Positions 46,172 to 57,800 of a stretch of 64,000 bases of DNA are shown here, piece after piece. Origin of the DNA: Lunularia cruciata (taxonomy: Eukaryota > Streptophyta > Marchantiopsida > Lunulariales > Lunulariaceae); contig OX419759.1 in assembly GCA_948567375.1 (NCBI GenBank), forward strand, positions 49,814,593-49,878,592. Reading direction: 5' to 3'. The notes under the pieces were generated by a model. It was not told the DNA's origin, did not search any database, and saw only the letters and a program-made list of their open reading frames with translations. The first letter of the stretch is position 1. Each line of letters starts with the position of its first letter. A program made the translations under genes and the position numbers.

Positions 46172-46490
46172 CCCCACATTTTCTCAACCACATCGACTAG
46201 ATTGTTTTCGAGAAGATCAGATTAAAATCTGGGAATGTCTATGTTGCTGCGGAACCATTCATCCGATTCCTAGTTGTTCTTCGAATCCTCCTATTATTAG
46301 ACAGCTTATGACCAAGCTACCACGGTGACTCAATGGCCCCATACTTTTTCTACCATATCAACTGGATTGCTTTGGAGAGAAGATTAAACAGTCAATCTGC
46401 TGTTGCGGAACCATCCATCCGATTCCTTGATGTTGTCCGAATCCTCTTTTATTAGACAGCTTATGATCGAGCTACATGTGTGACTACTTT
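46172..46490. repeat. ~165-bp imperfect tandem duplication
   Basis: Units start at 46172 and 46337. Shared blocks: GCGGAACCAT.CATCCGATTCC, CGAATCCTC and ATTAGACAGCTTATGA.C.AGCTAC. Confidence 0.9.
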
Positions 46491-46873
46491 CGGGCTCAAC
46501 TTGACAGGTCTTTTCAACTGGCTGCTCACACGATGCAAGTAAATAATAGCAAGCAGTTGGTCTGAGCTATGATAACACTATCTGGAATTGAGTATTGACT
46601 TATAACATCTCAACATATGCAAGCTGTAGGGTGGAGACTTTGCCAATAACGCCAGAAATATATCACCCCATGTGCGCATACTTCGTCCTATGGACCTCAC
46701 CCAGCAACTGTCACGGTTGGGAATCAAAGCATAGATATACTCTTAAGTCCTACCTATCTGTGGTCTCGCTATGGTCCACGGCCTATGCTTTCTGGGATCA
46801 ACTACATCGCTTCCGAAAGAAAAAGGTCCATGATCACAAGACTGGGAGAATTCTGCATGGTCTGGTCAGGAGT

Positions 46874-46915
46874 CTTCGCCCTACGAGACTGCGCAGCTAG
46901 TCTCGTAGGGTGAAG
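46874..46915. repeat. Inverted repeat: 17-bp arms, 8-bp loop
   Basis: Left arm CTTCGCCCTACGAGACT (46874-46890), loop GCGCAGCT, right arm AGTCTCGTAGGGTGAAG (46899-46915); one mismatch, which would be a G-U pair in RNA. Function unknown. Confidence 0.9.
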
Positions 46916-48522
46916 CAGCCTTATTGGATAGGAGGCTATCAACGATTCTGACCAGCATCGGGTAAAGGGGATTGTCAGCAGCTTGGAGTAACTTCCATTA
47001 TCACTTACTCGGGAATCTTTGCTGATGGCTCTCATTGCCATTTTTGCTCTCTTTAGTCCTCAGTTCACAAGTCTCTCTAGTAGACTTCCAGTTCTAGACG
47101 TGATATACGCAAGATACAAGCTACAAGATAAGTTAAAGATTTGGTCAAATAGTCAGCACATTAGACCTATCTTATACGTATTGTCCGATCGGCGTATAGT
47201 TGCAGGACATGTTTACATAGTTTTGAGTCGTCGTCATCATAACTTGTAATGGACCGCACGTCTGGATTCATTGGCCGCCGGTATTCGATCAGTGGCATAT
47301 CTGGTGTTCGTGAGAGACTTGGCATATACACTTTACCACCTGAATCATCGTATTATTGCCTGTAGCTACGAGCAGTTCCCGGGAATAACCGCACCAAGCT
47401 CTTGTAGGGACGGTTCATAAACTTGACCTCCTGTAGAATATTAAGAAGGTCGGGTGTATATATGTACCGACTTCCAGAGGATTTCCTCAACATATCCATC
47501 CACGGAGAAGCAGAAACGAGTAGCAGTACTTGAATAGTCACCCTCCATCGCTTCAAAAGGATGTTTGTAGCGCAGTAGCTGAGTATCGCTGTAGGTCCAA
47601 TTCAAATCTTCATGTTTTGAAATGTATACTTTACCCTAAGCACGATGTATATGCTTCTGGAATATGATTGCGTCCGGGGTGGGCTTGTCGTTGTCGAGAC
47701 ATCTAGGTTCTCTCCACTGGCTAACACGAAACAGTGGATCCTCCCAAGAGGACGCCTTGTACTTCAAGTCCGATGCGTCGTAAACCGCATGTGCATGTTG
47801 TGGGTATTCAAACAGAGGTTTACCCTTCACATGTCCACTGTCAATCGATCTTGTGCATGTACCAATTCATTTGTCCCAGACATCTGAATTTGCCTCTCCT
47901 CTGAACAACTGTTAAAAATTCTACCTAGTTGTTAAGAATCTATCTGTACAGGTAAAATGATTTTGTTATTAGAATACAGAGGAAACTGTTGGTTAAACTT
48001 CTGAGTATCCTAGTCAAATATATATTATGCTAAATTCGGTAGCAGATCTGCTGAATATGCACATCAGAGATTCGGGGATATGGAACAAAGTAGCACAATA
48101 AGGCATCCAGTATATTTCAACTAATAACTCCATTCCCTGCAGACTGATGGTGATTCAAATCTAAATACAAATTTCGAAGAAGCGTGCAAACATTACTTGC
48201 TTACCAGCAACCCTTTACTCGGCTAGGATTTGGCATGTCAAGAATAAGCATGTAACTTATTTCAACGCCCGTTGTTCATTGTCAGGAAATCTAGTAAACA
48301 GAATAAGATGGTGAAACTCGCAAATATATTGTAGAAGTATACCGGATGTGTACCGGCGCAAGCAGGTGATCGTGAACATTTTGGCAGTTCTACTGTCTAC
48401 TAGTTTAAACCGTTGAGTCTCTTTATACTTCGAGAATGCCCATGACAGAGTTGGTATCGAGAATATACCTCATACTATCTGAATGTCTCTTCTATATCTA
48501 TAGTTAGCATATTCATAATCAC

Positions 48523-48524
<2 letters not shown>
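46916..48524. other. Mixed-composition DNA without a recognised gene
   Basis: Relatively CpG-rich, with frames on both strands (47019-47249 and 47645-47887 plus; 47556-47353 and 47830-47636 minus) that partly overlap and match no family I know. It could include untranslated exons or a decayed gene. Confidence 0.45.

Positions 48525-48609
<85 letters not shown>
48525..48609. repeat. (TA)n microsatellite, ~42 units
   Basis: Uninterrupted AT dinucleotides. A good length-polymorphism marker; true length may be misassembled. Confidence 0.98.
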
Positions 48610-48614
<5 letters not shown>

Positions 48615-49084
48615 GGATAAGTAAGTGAGTGGTCGAATATCACAGCTCCCAGATCCAGTACAATAGCAATAGTGTTGTTGTCAGCAAGCCTTTGTTGTCG
48701 AATGTCGTAGAAGTATCACTCTGACTTTCTTGGATATATCCATATTATCTTTCCTTTACATTTTTCGATATCTACTTCCAGCCATGATCATAACTAAACG
48801 ATGGAATTTCAATCCTCGCCTAGAAGACATCCTGAGATTTCAATTTCATATGATCCAATTGACGGTACTGACTATCTCACTATCCAGATAGAAAATGAAT
48901 TCAGTTTCAAATCCTATCCAGAATGTGATGTGTGCAGCTGTTTGTATGTAGATTCTTCATGACACAAACCTGGAGTTGCAGGGATTTCACGCATTTCTAT
49001 ATCTCTTGTCTGAGAGGCCATACACATGGCGACGTTTGCTCGCTCGACTACAAATCTAGTCGAGTTCCCAGGACATTCCAACGC
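48610..49084. other. No recognised gene; one short hairpin
   Basis: CTCGACTA (49043-49050) and TAGTCGAG (49057-49064) form a perfect 8-bp stem with a 6-bp loop. Otherwise nothing. Confidence 0.5.
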
Positions 49085-49300
49085 TCCATGTATTCAACTG
49101 TATTGCACTTACTATCCACTCGTAGTGCCTCTGTATGCTTTCTCGTTTCAATTTGAATCAAATTTACATGATAGTCCATGTGTTTTTGCTCTTTTCACTC
49201 ATTAGTAGTGGCTATGTATGCTCTATCGTTTCAAAATGAATGAAATTTTATGAATCTTCCATGTATACACTGTATTGCTCTAGTAATTACAATTCGCTTG
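49085..49300. repeat. Imperfect tandem repeat, ~83-90 bp units
   Basis: Units start with TCCATGT at 49085, 49175 and 49258 (last one partial). Shared: ACTGTATTGC, GTATGCT.T.TCGTTTCAA and TGAAT.AAATTT. Confidence 0.8.
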
Positions 49301-50196
49301 AGGCGTAAATTCTGGGTCCACCACATATGTCGGTGAATTACTTTCTTAAACGTCTTATGTAAACTAGGGAACCGGCCTAAACTCTAAACCCTCTTGTCCT
49401 ACCAATTTTAACCAATCAGAAGTGTAGAGTTTTGCTGGAAGGGATCTTGACGCTTGAAGGGTATCGGCATCGCAGGCCACATGCCTCTCTTGTAATTGAT
49501 GAATAGTCAGAAGTTTTGTAGTAAAAGTAAATTTAACAGTGTCAAGGTCAAGTGGAAGATTCCACAAATTTGGTGGCACAATACGCCATAGGCCTTTGCT
49601 TGAGGACGAATTTGCACAATGTAATGAAAAGGGTGCTCGAATTTCTTGCAGGTGGGATAAAAATCCAGCACTTCTTGTCGCTCAATTGCTTTTTTATTTG
49701 CTATTAGGAGATTTTGGTGCCTCCATGGAATCTCAAGAAATTCACGCTACTTATTGGCAGGATAACTGTAGGGTGTAGGGCGAGTAGGGTGAGGTACAAG
49801 TACCGAAAAAGAGAGGGACAAATACTGGTTCCTTAAACTATCTTGTCTCATATGAACTCTTGTCTGAGTGTAAACAAGCTACAAATATTTGTCTTGGCAG
49901 TCGTGAACATTCCCAGGTTACACACTGGACAAACCCGCCGGTCAGATGATATTGATGTTGTAAGCATCAAAAATTCAATGACACCCGCATTAGCCAGCAT
50001 CAACCATTCTGCAACTGAAACAAGTTCTTGACATTCAGTACTCACTGCAGTTTAACTTTGTGGCCGCCTCACGACGTACTTTCGGATATTTATAAGTCTG
50101 AACTTCAGTTCAATCTTGACGATCGAGACATTTGGTGTAATTGCGTGAACGTTGCAGAGCCTCGATCAAAGGGCAATTGGCGTAGTTTGTCCAGAC
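49301..50196. other. No recognised gene
   Basis: Overlapping frames on both strands (49539-49778 plus; 49579-49364 and 50045-49848 minus) without recognisable domains. Confidence 0.45.
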
Positions 50197-50350
50197 TTGA
50201 CAAAGAAGACCAGGTATCACATTGCAAAGGCTAAAGAGACTCTGCATGGGTCGTAACCCATGTTGGGTGAACCTGGGTAGCAAATTTGTGTCACTTCTAT
50301 GATTATTTCTTGTGTTTATGTTTTGATTGAGAACGATGATTCTTAATAAG

Positions 50351-50362
50351 TGGTATCAGAGC
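50351..50362 (+). promoter_or_regulatory. Primer-binding site, initiator-Met-tRNA type
   Basis: TGGTATCAGAGC directly after the LTR remnant. Confidence 0.9.
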
Positions 50363-50433
50363 TGAGCTGCTAGGTTAGCATAGAGATTTTCTCAAAAGAA
50401 TCTTTAGTGTAGCTAGATTCAAAGCAGATAATA

Positions 50434-51205
50434 ATGACGCAAGACAAAATCAGAGTTGAAAAGTTAGTTGGACAAGATTTTGGATGGTGGAAACTTCACA
50501 TCGAGTACTACCTCTATCAGAAGGATTTGTATGCTCCTCTTGAAGGAGTGAAACCAGAAATTGCAGATGTTGATACTGAGAGTGATGCACCATGGAAGAT
50601 ATTGGATGGAGAGGTACTTTGTGTAATTTATCTAGGTTTGACAAAGAAGACCAGGTATCACATTGCAAAAGCTAAAACAGCAAAAAAAAGCAATGGATAT
50701 TTGGATGAACATGTATGAGAAACCCTCTACATCGAAATCAAATATTTCTGCTGAAGAGATTAGTCAGTATGAAATTGACTGATATAGGATCCCTAATAGA
50801 GCATGTCAACAGCTTTACACAGGTCACAAATGAGCTGGAGTCTGCAGGTATAGTCCTGGATATGAAATTACAGGTCTTATTGTTTTTGTGTCCACTACTT
50901 AATAGTACAACACAGCAGTACAAGGGATTTCCAGCATCACAAAAGATGACTTAACACTTGATGACGTTGTGAGTAGTATAATAGATGGAGAGATGCGATA
51001 AAGAGCTTCTGGGGGAGATAATTACTCAGCATCTACATCTTTGACAGCTTTGTCAATGGAAAATCTTGGGAGAAATCAAAAAAGATTTAAGCACAATGAT
51101 CATGGCAGATCAAAAGTCCAGGGAAAGGACAAGAAGCAAGAAAACACAGCATCAAACAATGAGTGTTGGTATTGTCATCAGCCTGGGCATAGGAGGCATC
51201 AATGT
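50434..51205 (+). pseudogene. Copia gag
   Basis: Starts at an ATG in the correct place after the primer site: MTQDKIRVEKLVGQDFGWWK, then HIEYYLYQKDLYAPLEGVKP, typical of Copia gag. After a frameshift near 50700, LIEHVNSFTQVTNELESAGI continues the capsid region. In a third frame a complete zinc knuckle, CWYCHQPGHRRHQC (C-x2-C-x4-H-x4-C), lies at 51164-51205. At least two frameshifts and a stop break the gene, but the RNA-binding motif itself is intact. Confidence 0.85.
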
Positions 51206-51299
51206 GAGGCTTATAAACATAAGCTGCAAAAAGATAGAGAATATGCAAATGTGGTTAGTGAAGAATTACATTTTGAAAACCTCTGCTTATATACATGTT

Positions 51300-51600
51300 T
51301 AAATTCAATCATAGATAAGTGGTTTTCAGACTCTTGAACTTCTTTCATTGTACTTCAAAGAAAATCTTGTTTAGCACTTACTATTACTATAATGGTGATT
51401 TTGATGTTGATTTTGGACAAGTCATTGTGGGAAATGGTCAAAGGTGTTCAATGGTCGGGAAAGGAACAATCTTGATCAAGATTCCTGGTGGAGCAAAGCT
51501 TATTTAACAAGATACAAGATATGTCCCTAAACTGGAGAAAAACCTTATATCAGCTAGCAAGCTTGATGAAGAGGGTTTTTTATGACATTTGGAAGTGGAG
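51300..51600 (+). pseudogene. Copia protease (broken at the active site)
   Basis: KWFSDS is followed at once by a TGA, where DSGAS or DSGCS is expected. The frame then continues as TSFIVLQRK-like and shifts. Downstream VIVGNGQRCSMVGKGTILIK and a TKY/YVPKLEKNLIS-like stretch (LIQQDTRYVPKLEKNL in mixed frames) are standard protease/linker sequence. Confidence 0.8.
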
Positions 51601-51629
51601 AATGGCAGATAAAATTTGGAGCATGAGTA

Positions 51630-52614
51630 GTGGCAAAGGGAAAGCATAGAGGTACACTTTACCTTCTCCAAGGAGACAACATTGAGAATTTGATGGTAGC
51701 TACTGTAGTTTCAGAAAATCCATCAACATTATGGCATCAAAGATTAGGGCATCTTGGTCAAAAAGGTGTGAAGGAGTTACGTGCGAGAGATTTACTCCCG
51801 GGTTTGAAGAAAGTTGAGTTAGATTCTTGTGAAACCTATCTCTACGAAAAGAAAAAGGCAATCAGTTTTAATTTAAAAGGTAGACAAAGCAAAACCAAGA
51901 AGTTGGAGCTAGTACACACTGATGTATGGGGTCCTGTGCAAGAGCTTTCATACAAAAGCAAGAGGTACTTTGTCACTTTTATTGATGATGCAACCAGAAA
52001 GACTTTGGTCTATGCTATCCATAAAAATGCAGAAGTTTTCAATGTGTTGAAATTTTGGAAAATGATGGTTGAGAAAGATGCATGCTGTCAGATCAAAGCA
52101 CTAAAATTTGACAACAGAGGAAAATGCACAAGTCAAGAATTTTCAAAATTCCTGAGCCAAGAAAGCATTCAAGACATCAAGACAATTCCAAGAACACCCC
52201 AAGAAAATGGCAGAGCTGAAAGGATGAATCAAAAGATTCTTGGAATGGACACATAAGAATGAAAATTATTTCTTCTTAAAGGTACTTGGCTGTTTACCAT
52301 ACTCCTTGATTGACAAGAAGGACAGGAAGAAACTTGACACAAATTTTCAAAAGTGCACTTTCATTGGTTATTGGAGTGATGAGTATGGTTATAGGCTTTG
52401 GGACTTTGAAAATAACAAATTCATAAGAAGTAGGAATGTGATTTTCCATGAGAGTAAGATGTACAAAGATTGTGAAGATGTGAAACAAACAATAACTGAA
52501 CCAGAGTATGTTGATTTGAATATTGAGTCCAAGAAGATTTTTTCGAAAGATCCGCTTGCTTCTCAAGATCAAATTCATGAGGAATTCAACAAGCATGAAG
52601 AATCTAATGACTAA
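51630..52614 (+). pseudogene. Copia integrase with an internal deletion
   Basis: The frame 51630-52256 has TLWHQRLGHLGQKGVKEL, then CETYLYEKKK, where the second zinc cysteine of CxxC is tyrosine. LELVHTDVWGPVQ (first catalytic Asp), KALKFDNRGKCTSQEF (second Asp) and TPQENGRAERMNQ (Glu) follow. Just after, about 70 residues normally present are missing, and the frame 52240-52614 picks up at KVLGCLPYSLIDKKDRKKLD, then FIRSRNVIFHESKMYKD. The core catalytic triad is readable, but the zinc site and the continuity are lost. Confidence 0.88.
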
Positions 52615-52730
52615 CAAGGTCAACAAGAGGAAAGCAAGGAACTTGAGGAGCAAAAAAATTCAACACCAAGGAGATCAACAAGACTAAGAAAACCAAAGGT
52701 AAAATTTTTTATCCGTCTACAAATTTAATT

Positions 52731-53740
52731 TTGAGTCACATCTTATATACAGATTTGGGGGAGCTAGAGACATATAAGGAAGCTAGAAATGATATCTATT
52801 CTATGAGATGGGATTATACCATGAAAGATGAGATGAATTTTCTCTTCCGAGATAAGATATGGGAGTTGACAAGACTACTTGTTAGTGAAAAGGCTTTGCT
52901 AAAAAAATGGGAATTCAAAATCAAAATAGAAGCAGATGAGAGCAGAAGATGCAAGGCAAGGCTTGTTGTCAAAGCTTTTTCTCAAAAGGAAGAAGTAGAA
53001 TACACAAAGATTTTTGCACCAGTGGTAAAGATGACATCCAAAGTGTGTTATTGAATATAGTTGTTGTGGAGGATCTTCATCTAGAACAGCTTGATTTTGA
53101 GACAACATTTCTTCATGGTGAGCTTGATGACAAATTGTACATGATACAGCAAATGGGTTTTATAGAACAAGGCAAGGAACATCTAAATTTTCATTTGGGG
53201 AAGAGTCTATATGGGCTAAAACAGGCCCCATGATATTGGTACTTGTGGTTTGATAATTTCATGCAAGAAAATGGTTTTACAAGATTTGAGCTGATCATTG
53301 TGATTATCATTACAAGATGTGAGCTGATCATTGTATTTTATCTTATAGATTTTGGTTCTAGAGATATTGTATATCTCTCTTTGTATGTGATGATATGCTT
53401 GTAGCTAGCTCCAAGATAAAGAAGTTAGTAGAACTGAAAAAAATGTTGCAATCTGAATTCTCTATGAAAGATTTAGGTAAAGCTAAGAAGATACTTGGCA
53501 TGAATATTGTTCAAGATAGGAAGAACATGAAGTTGTGGTTGTCCCAAGAAGACTACATCAAGAAGGTGCTGAAGAGATTCAACATGCATAATGCAAAACT
53601 CCTCTTAAATGAGATTTCAAGCTCTCAAAGGACTCATGCCCAAGAAATGAAGCTGAAATTGCTGAGATGTCCAAGGTTCCATATCAATCAGCAGTTGGAA
53701 GCCTGATGTACACTATGGTGAGCACAAGACCAGACAAGCT
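52731..53740 (+). pseudogene. Copia reverse transcriptase (inactive)
   Basis: Blocks: RDKIWELTRLLVSEKALLKK, RRCKARLVVKAFSQKEEVEY, FAPVVKMTS; a frameshift; LEQLDFETTFLHGELDDKLY and LGKSLYGLKQAP; a stop; then the polymerase box as FVCDDMLVA (53380-53406). The usual YVDD is VCDD here: both aspartates remain but the preceding residues have changed. FSMKDLGKAKKILGMNIVQD follows in frame. An extra ~50 bp with a repeated GAGCTGATCATTGT motif (about 53289 and 53323) lies just before the box. Confidence 0.88.
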
Positions 53741-53758
53741 GTGAAGAATGTTGGCAAA

Positions 53759-53836
53759 TATATGCAAAATCCAAGCAAGGAGCATTGAAATGCAGTCTAT
53801 ATGCAAAATCCAAGCAAGGAGCATTGAAATGCAGTC
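53759..53836 (+). repeat. 39-bp tandem duplication in the Copia RT/RNase H linker
   Basis: Two exact copies, 53759-53797 and 53798-53836, of the codons for YMQNPSKEH-stop-NAV (normally YMQNPSKEHWNAV). Each copy carries the same TGG-to-TGA change. Confidence 0.95.
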
Positions 53837-54310
53837 AAATGGATACTTAGGTATCTAATTGGTACATCTACTTATGCTCTTTGTTTTGAGGGGAAATCCT
53901 CAAAGATACATGACTATGTAGATGTTGATCATTCAAGAGATCAAGATAGTGGAAGAAGCACTACTAGATACGTTTTTAGAATTGGAGGTACAGTTGTAAG
54001 TTGGATGTCAATATTACAAAAGATAGTAGCACTATCTACAACGAACGCTGAGTATGTGGCAATCACAAAAGCTTCAAAGGAAATCATGTGGTTACAAGGA
54101 TACATAGAAGAGCTATAGCAAAAGCAGTCTGTGAGTGCTCTCTGGAGCAACAGTCAAAGTGCAATACATTTGGCAAAGCATGTTGCTTATCATTCCAAGA
54201 TAAACTATCAAAAGAAGATACCATTTCATCAGGTCAGCACTCAAGGAAAATGAGTTGAAGCTCTAGAAGATTGAAGGTTCAAAGAATGCTGCTGATATGT
54301 TTACCAAGGT
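53837..54310 (+). pseudogene. Copia RNase H
   Basis: KWILRYLIGTSTYALCFEG-like, then DQDSGRSTTRYVFRIGGTVV, SWMSILQKIVALSTTNAEYV, AITKASKEIMWLQGYIEEL and a stop, then SVSALWSNSQSAIHLAKHVA and a decayed ADMFTK ending. In the ADIRYV box the first catalytic Asp region is readable (DVDHSRDQDSG); DNQSAI has become SNSQSAI, losing an Asp. Inactive. Confidence 0.85.
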
Positions 54311-54867
54311 TGTACATTGAGATAAAAATATTTTTTGCAATACCAATATAGGTATTGTTCAATCTAATGAAGTAGAGTAATAGAGTTTTGTGTACATTGT
54401 CAATAAGAAGCTATGAGCCTTAGTGGATAATAATGTCTTTCAAATTAGTTTAGACGGTGAGTTTGTTGAGCATTAGTCTCCCACTATATGTGAAAGAGCG
54501 TGATCTCTTGATTGAAGATTGAACGTGAAGATTGAACTGAAGTTTAGCAAAGAGTCAATGCACTTTGAACCGGCTACATTATTCTAAATAGAGTCCTACA
54601 GATTATTAACGTGGTGTTGATACAAAAACACTTGAGTGTTGTATTGAGAAGTTGCACTGGATCTTAGACAAGGAGAAAAAACAGATGTATCTTATGATAG
54701 ATCATTGATTTTCTCAATCTGTACTCATTCGACCCAATCTAATGGAACTAGCATAGAGACTTTGCACAAGGATGTAACCCATGTTGGGGGAACCTCAGTA
54801 ACAAATCTGTGTTTCTTCTGTGATTATTTCTTGTGTTTATGTTTTAATTGAGCATCATGATTCTTAA

Positions 54868-57800
54868 CCGTTTCTCTTGTGTTCTTGCTCTACTCTTGCA
54901 TGCCCACGTCAAGCCGTTCATCAACAACCTTCTTGCATGCACACACCAAACAGTTCATCAATAGCCTTTGTGGCTCCGTTGAACACGATTAGACCCTACA
55001 CCGCTATGATCATTTTGCTCTTGTGAGTAGTCCAGTTCAGTCCCGTCACTTTTATGGAATTCTTTGAAGCCAATGTCTTAATCTCTAGAGAGTTGAAATC
55101 TAAAATTATGTTCTTGAAAGTTAAATGCGAGAGCACTGTGATGCGTGAGCATTTTTCTTTATCTTTAAATCTGTTTTATGCTTGAATGCATGTGACAATT
55201 TGAATCCCTACACCGTAAGATAACAAGAAGGATGGGAAGAGCCCATCAAGCAAAACATTAAAAACTACCTGGCTTATTACATTAATGAAGTTACATCATT
55301 ATATTAACAATCATTCGCCTACAGTAAAAGATGTTAATTTTGCCTTGCCGCACGTGGAATCACAGGAAATTGAGGATCGAAGACAACAACATAAGGCCAC
55401 ATGCTTAGCCTTTCTTTAACCAGTTCATGTTTATCTTAACTTTCTTATTGGCAATATGATATATGGATTTAGGTTTCTCAACACAAGGGCGCTCTTTTTA
55501 TATACACTGGAGTGGTGCAAAGTGTCCCGTTACGTTAGGGTCAAGTCTTATTCGTAGATTTATTGATAGATAAATTCAAACTGGAACAATTTCATAAGGT
55601 CCGAGAGAGCTTCTTACAAAGAAATACTCAAGCTACTTTTCTTTCGATTAACTGATAATTTTTGTAAAATTTTCTTATTTTTCCGTTTCTTTATATTCTT
55701 TTCTAATTTAAGAACACTTTAAATTATTTCTAATATACTTTTTTGTTTTTCACCTCTTGCAAGTTACTCAAATATTTTCTTTTACACGTAAATATTTATT
55801 CGAATGAAGGCTCTTGCATGTTTCTCACTTTTTTTGTTAAACCTTACACCAGTTAGTTAAAATTAAGATCCTACTTATGTGACCCTCATGGTCATTGCTG
55901 AAATTAGTTCATCATGAGTTCCTGATGATTTCAAGTTCTGGATGTTAGATGGTGTTTTGCAAGGGTTCCTTGGCAAATTTTCTAAGGATAATAACTTGGA
56001 CATCTATTGGCAACAAAATAAAGAAAATCAAAATTTAAAAAATAAGACAAAATTAAAACAGTAAGACTTCCTCAAGTCAAATTTCAAAACAGTAAGGCTT
56101 CCTCAAGTCAAATTTCAAAGAACTCAAACATTCAATTTTCGAGAGCAAGATATACAATATTGAAGTATCATATATTGTGTATCTTGAAACTTCAATTTAC
56201 AACAATGCAACTCAGATGTCCAAACTTTAGGCTATTTCCCATGTCCTTGGGCATGTTGGCATTGTCTCCTGTTCATAGAAGCCTTACAACTCAAATTCCC
56301 GAACTTGCGAGCCAATATTTTGATTTTAAAATCTTAACTAGATAGTTAATCCAGTAATCAGTCAACTAATATTAATAAATTTAAAAATCAGTAAATTTAA
56401 ATATTTAGTTATATCTAATAGAGGAACTGATTTTGAATTTTAAGTTTAAAAAATGACAAAGAGAGATATCTATCCCCTTGTCATCAAGTCTGGAAAGGAG
56501 AATGCAAGTCTTGAAGTGGTGGGATTTAAATCTACCTTGAAACCCAGGAGAAGGGCAATTAACCATATAGCTTAAGTTTTTATATTATCCAAGTCAAGCA
56601 TGATTTCGTAATATTCTTCTTGGTTGAGGAAATTTCATTGAAATTGAGCAAAGAATGAAGATACAAAGGAAGTGGCTTATGTTTACTATTGATACCTTTC
56701 TACAAGGAATTTGTAAGTTGATGCTCTTTTTGGATAGAAAATATGATATCCTTTCTCATTGCATCATAGAAGTGTATTTCTTTCTACAAAGAGACATCAT
56801 CTACCACCAAAGAGAAAGCATCTAGCTAAGGTTCAAGGTATTAAGACAGCATTAATTGCTTAAATATCCATGAATTAAAGATAAATAATAGAAGAAGACA
56901 CATTTGAGCTTTATTCCTAAAATTTATAAGTCTGTTATTTTTCTCTTTTTCTATTCTTAAAATTGGATCAATCTAAACCCGCATTAAATCTTAGATGTGG
57001 TGTATTATCTATTTTGGTTTTCTTGAAAGAAACCGGTATTTTTATCAATCACCTCTTCAATGCCATATATAGAATTTTAACAGGCCCTCTTCTCTAGTCC
57101 TAATAATCTCTTCAAACCTAAATCTAGATATCAAATCTATCTGTTCAACAAATTGCTCCATAGAATAATCGAAAAAATTAATACAGAAAATAATCAAAGC
57201 CTAGACTTTTAGTGAAAGATAATAGAAAAAGAGAGAAGATAATATGAAGATCTTTTTGAAGGCAATGTGTTTTGTAAATAAGCAAGTAAAATTTCAAAAT
57301 TTAAAAAGAAATTAGTATTCTAACTAAAGAGGAATGACAAAAAATTTCTCAATTCCTCATTAGTCATAAATGCTACAAAATTTAATCAATTGTTAAAAGA
57401 CTAAGGGAAAATCCTTGAAATATTTTAAAATAATTTTCAAAGCTACCTAATGGTGTGAATTCTTACTTGATATTTTAAGCTTCATGTGCAAAAGTTGTGG
57501 AAAGGAACCTCTACTGCTCAAAGAATATCTTGGTTTGAGACGGAGAGACTCATTCTTTAGGATATCCAATTCTAGAACTTGCAATTCTATTACCAAGATT
57601 GAGTTGAAAAAAAAAATTTAATCATAAATATTTATAAATAAATCCACATTTGGTTCAAGCTTCAATGTTAGAGAATGGTATTCTAAGAGCATCATATCTC
57701 TTATGGATATCTTTAACACTTGCAATAGTTCATTGATCTGCTCTCAAAATAATGATAGCTAAATCATAGTTATTTTGTGATAAATCACTCCCTTCTCACA

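Larger units (their letters stand above)
50235..54867 (+). mobile_element. Ty1/copia retrotransposon, plus strand, with truncated 5' LTR
   Basis: A 5' LTR remnant (50235-about 50348) aligns with the last ~113 bp of the 3' LTR (54755-54867): shared TGTAACCCATGTTGGG-like and GATTATTTCTTGTGTTTATGTTTT blocks, then GATTCTTAA. The 3' LTR start is uncertain (perhaps near 54469). Between them lie the primer site, gag, protease, integrase, RT and RNase H in Copia order. All are broken. The domain style is close to that of the minus-strand Copia at 18202-36165, but the LTRs differ. Confidence 0.85.

Noticed and set aside
46595..47887. One or more genes in the CpG-rich stretch
   Set aside because: Frames on both strands overlap, none has a recognised motif or splice pattern, so no gene is claimed.
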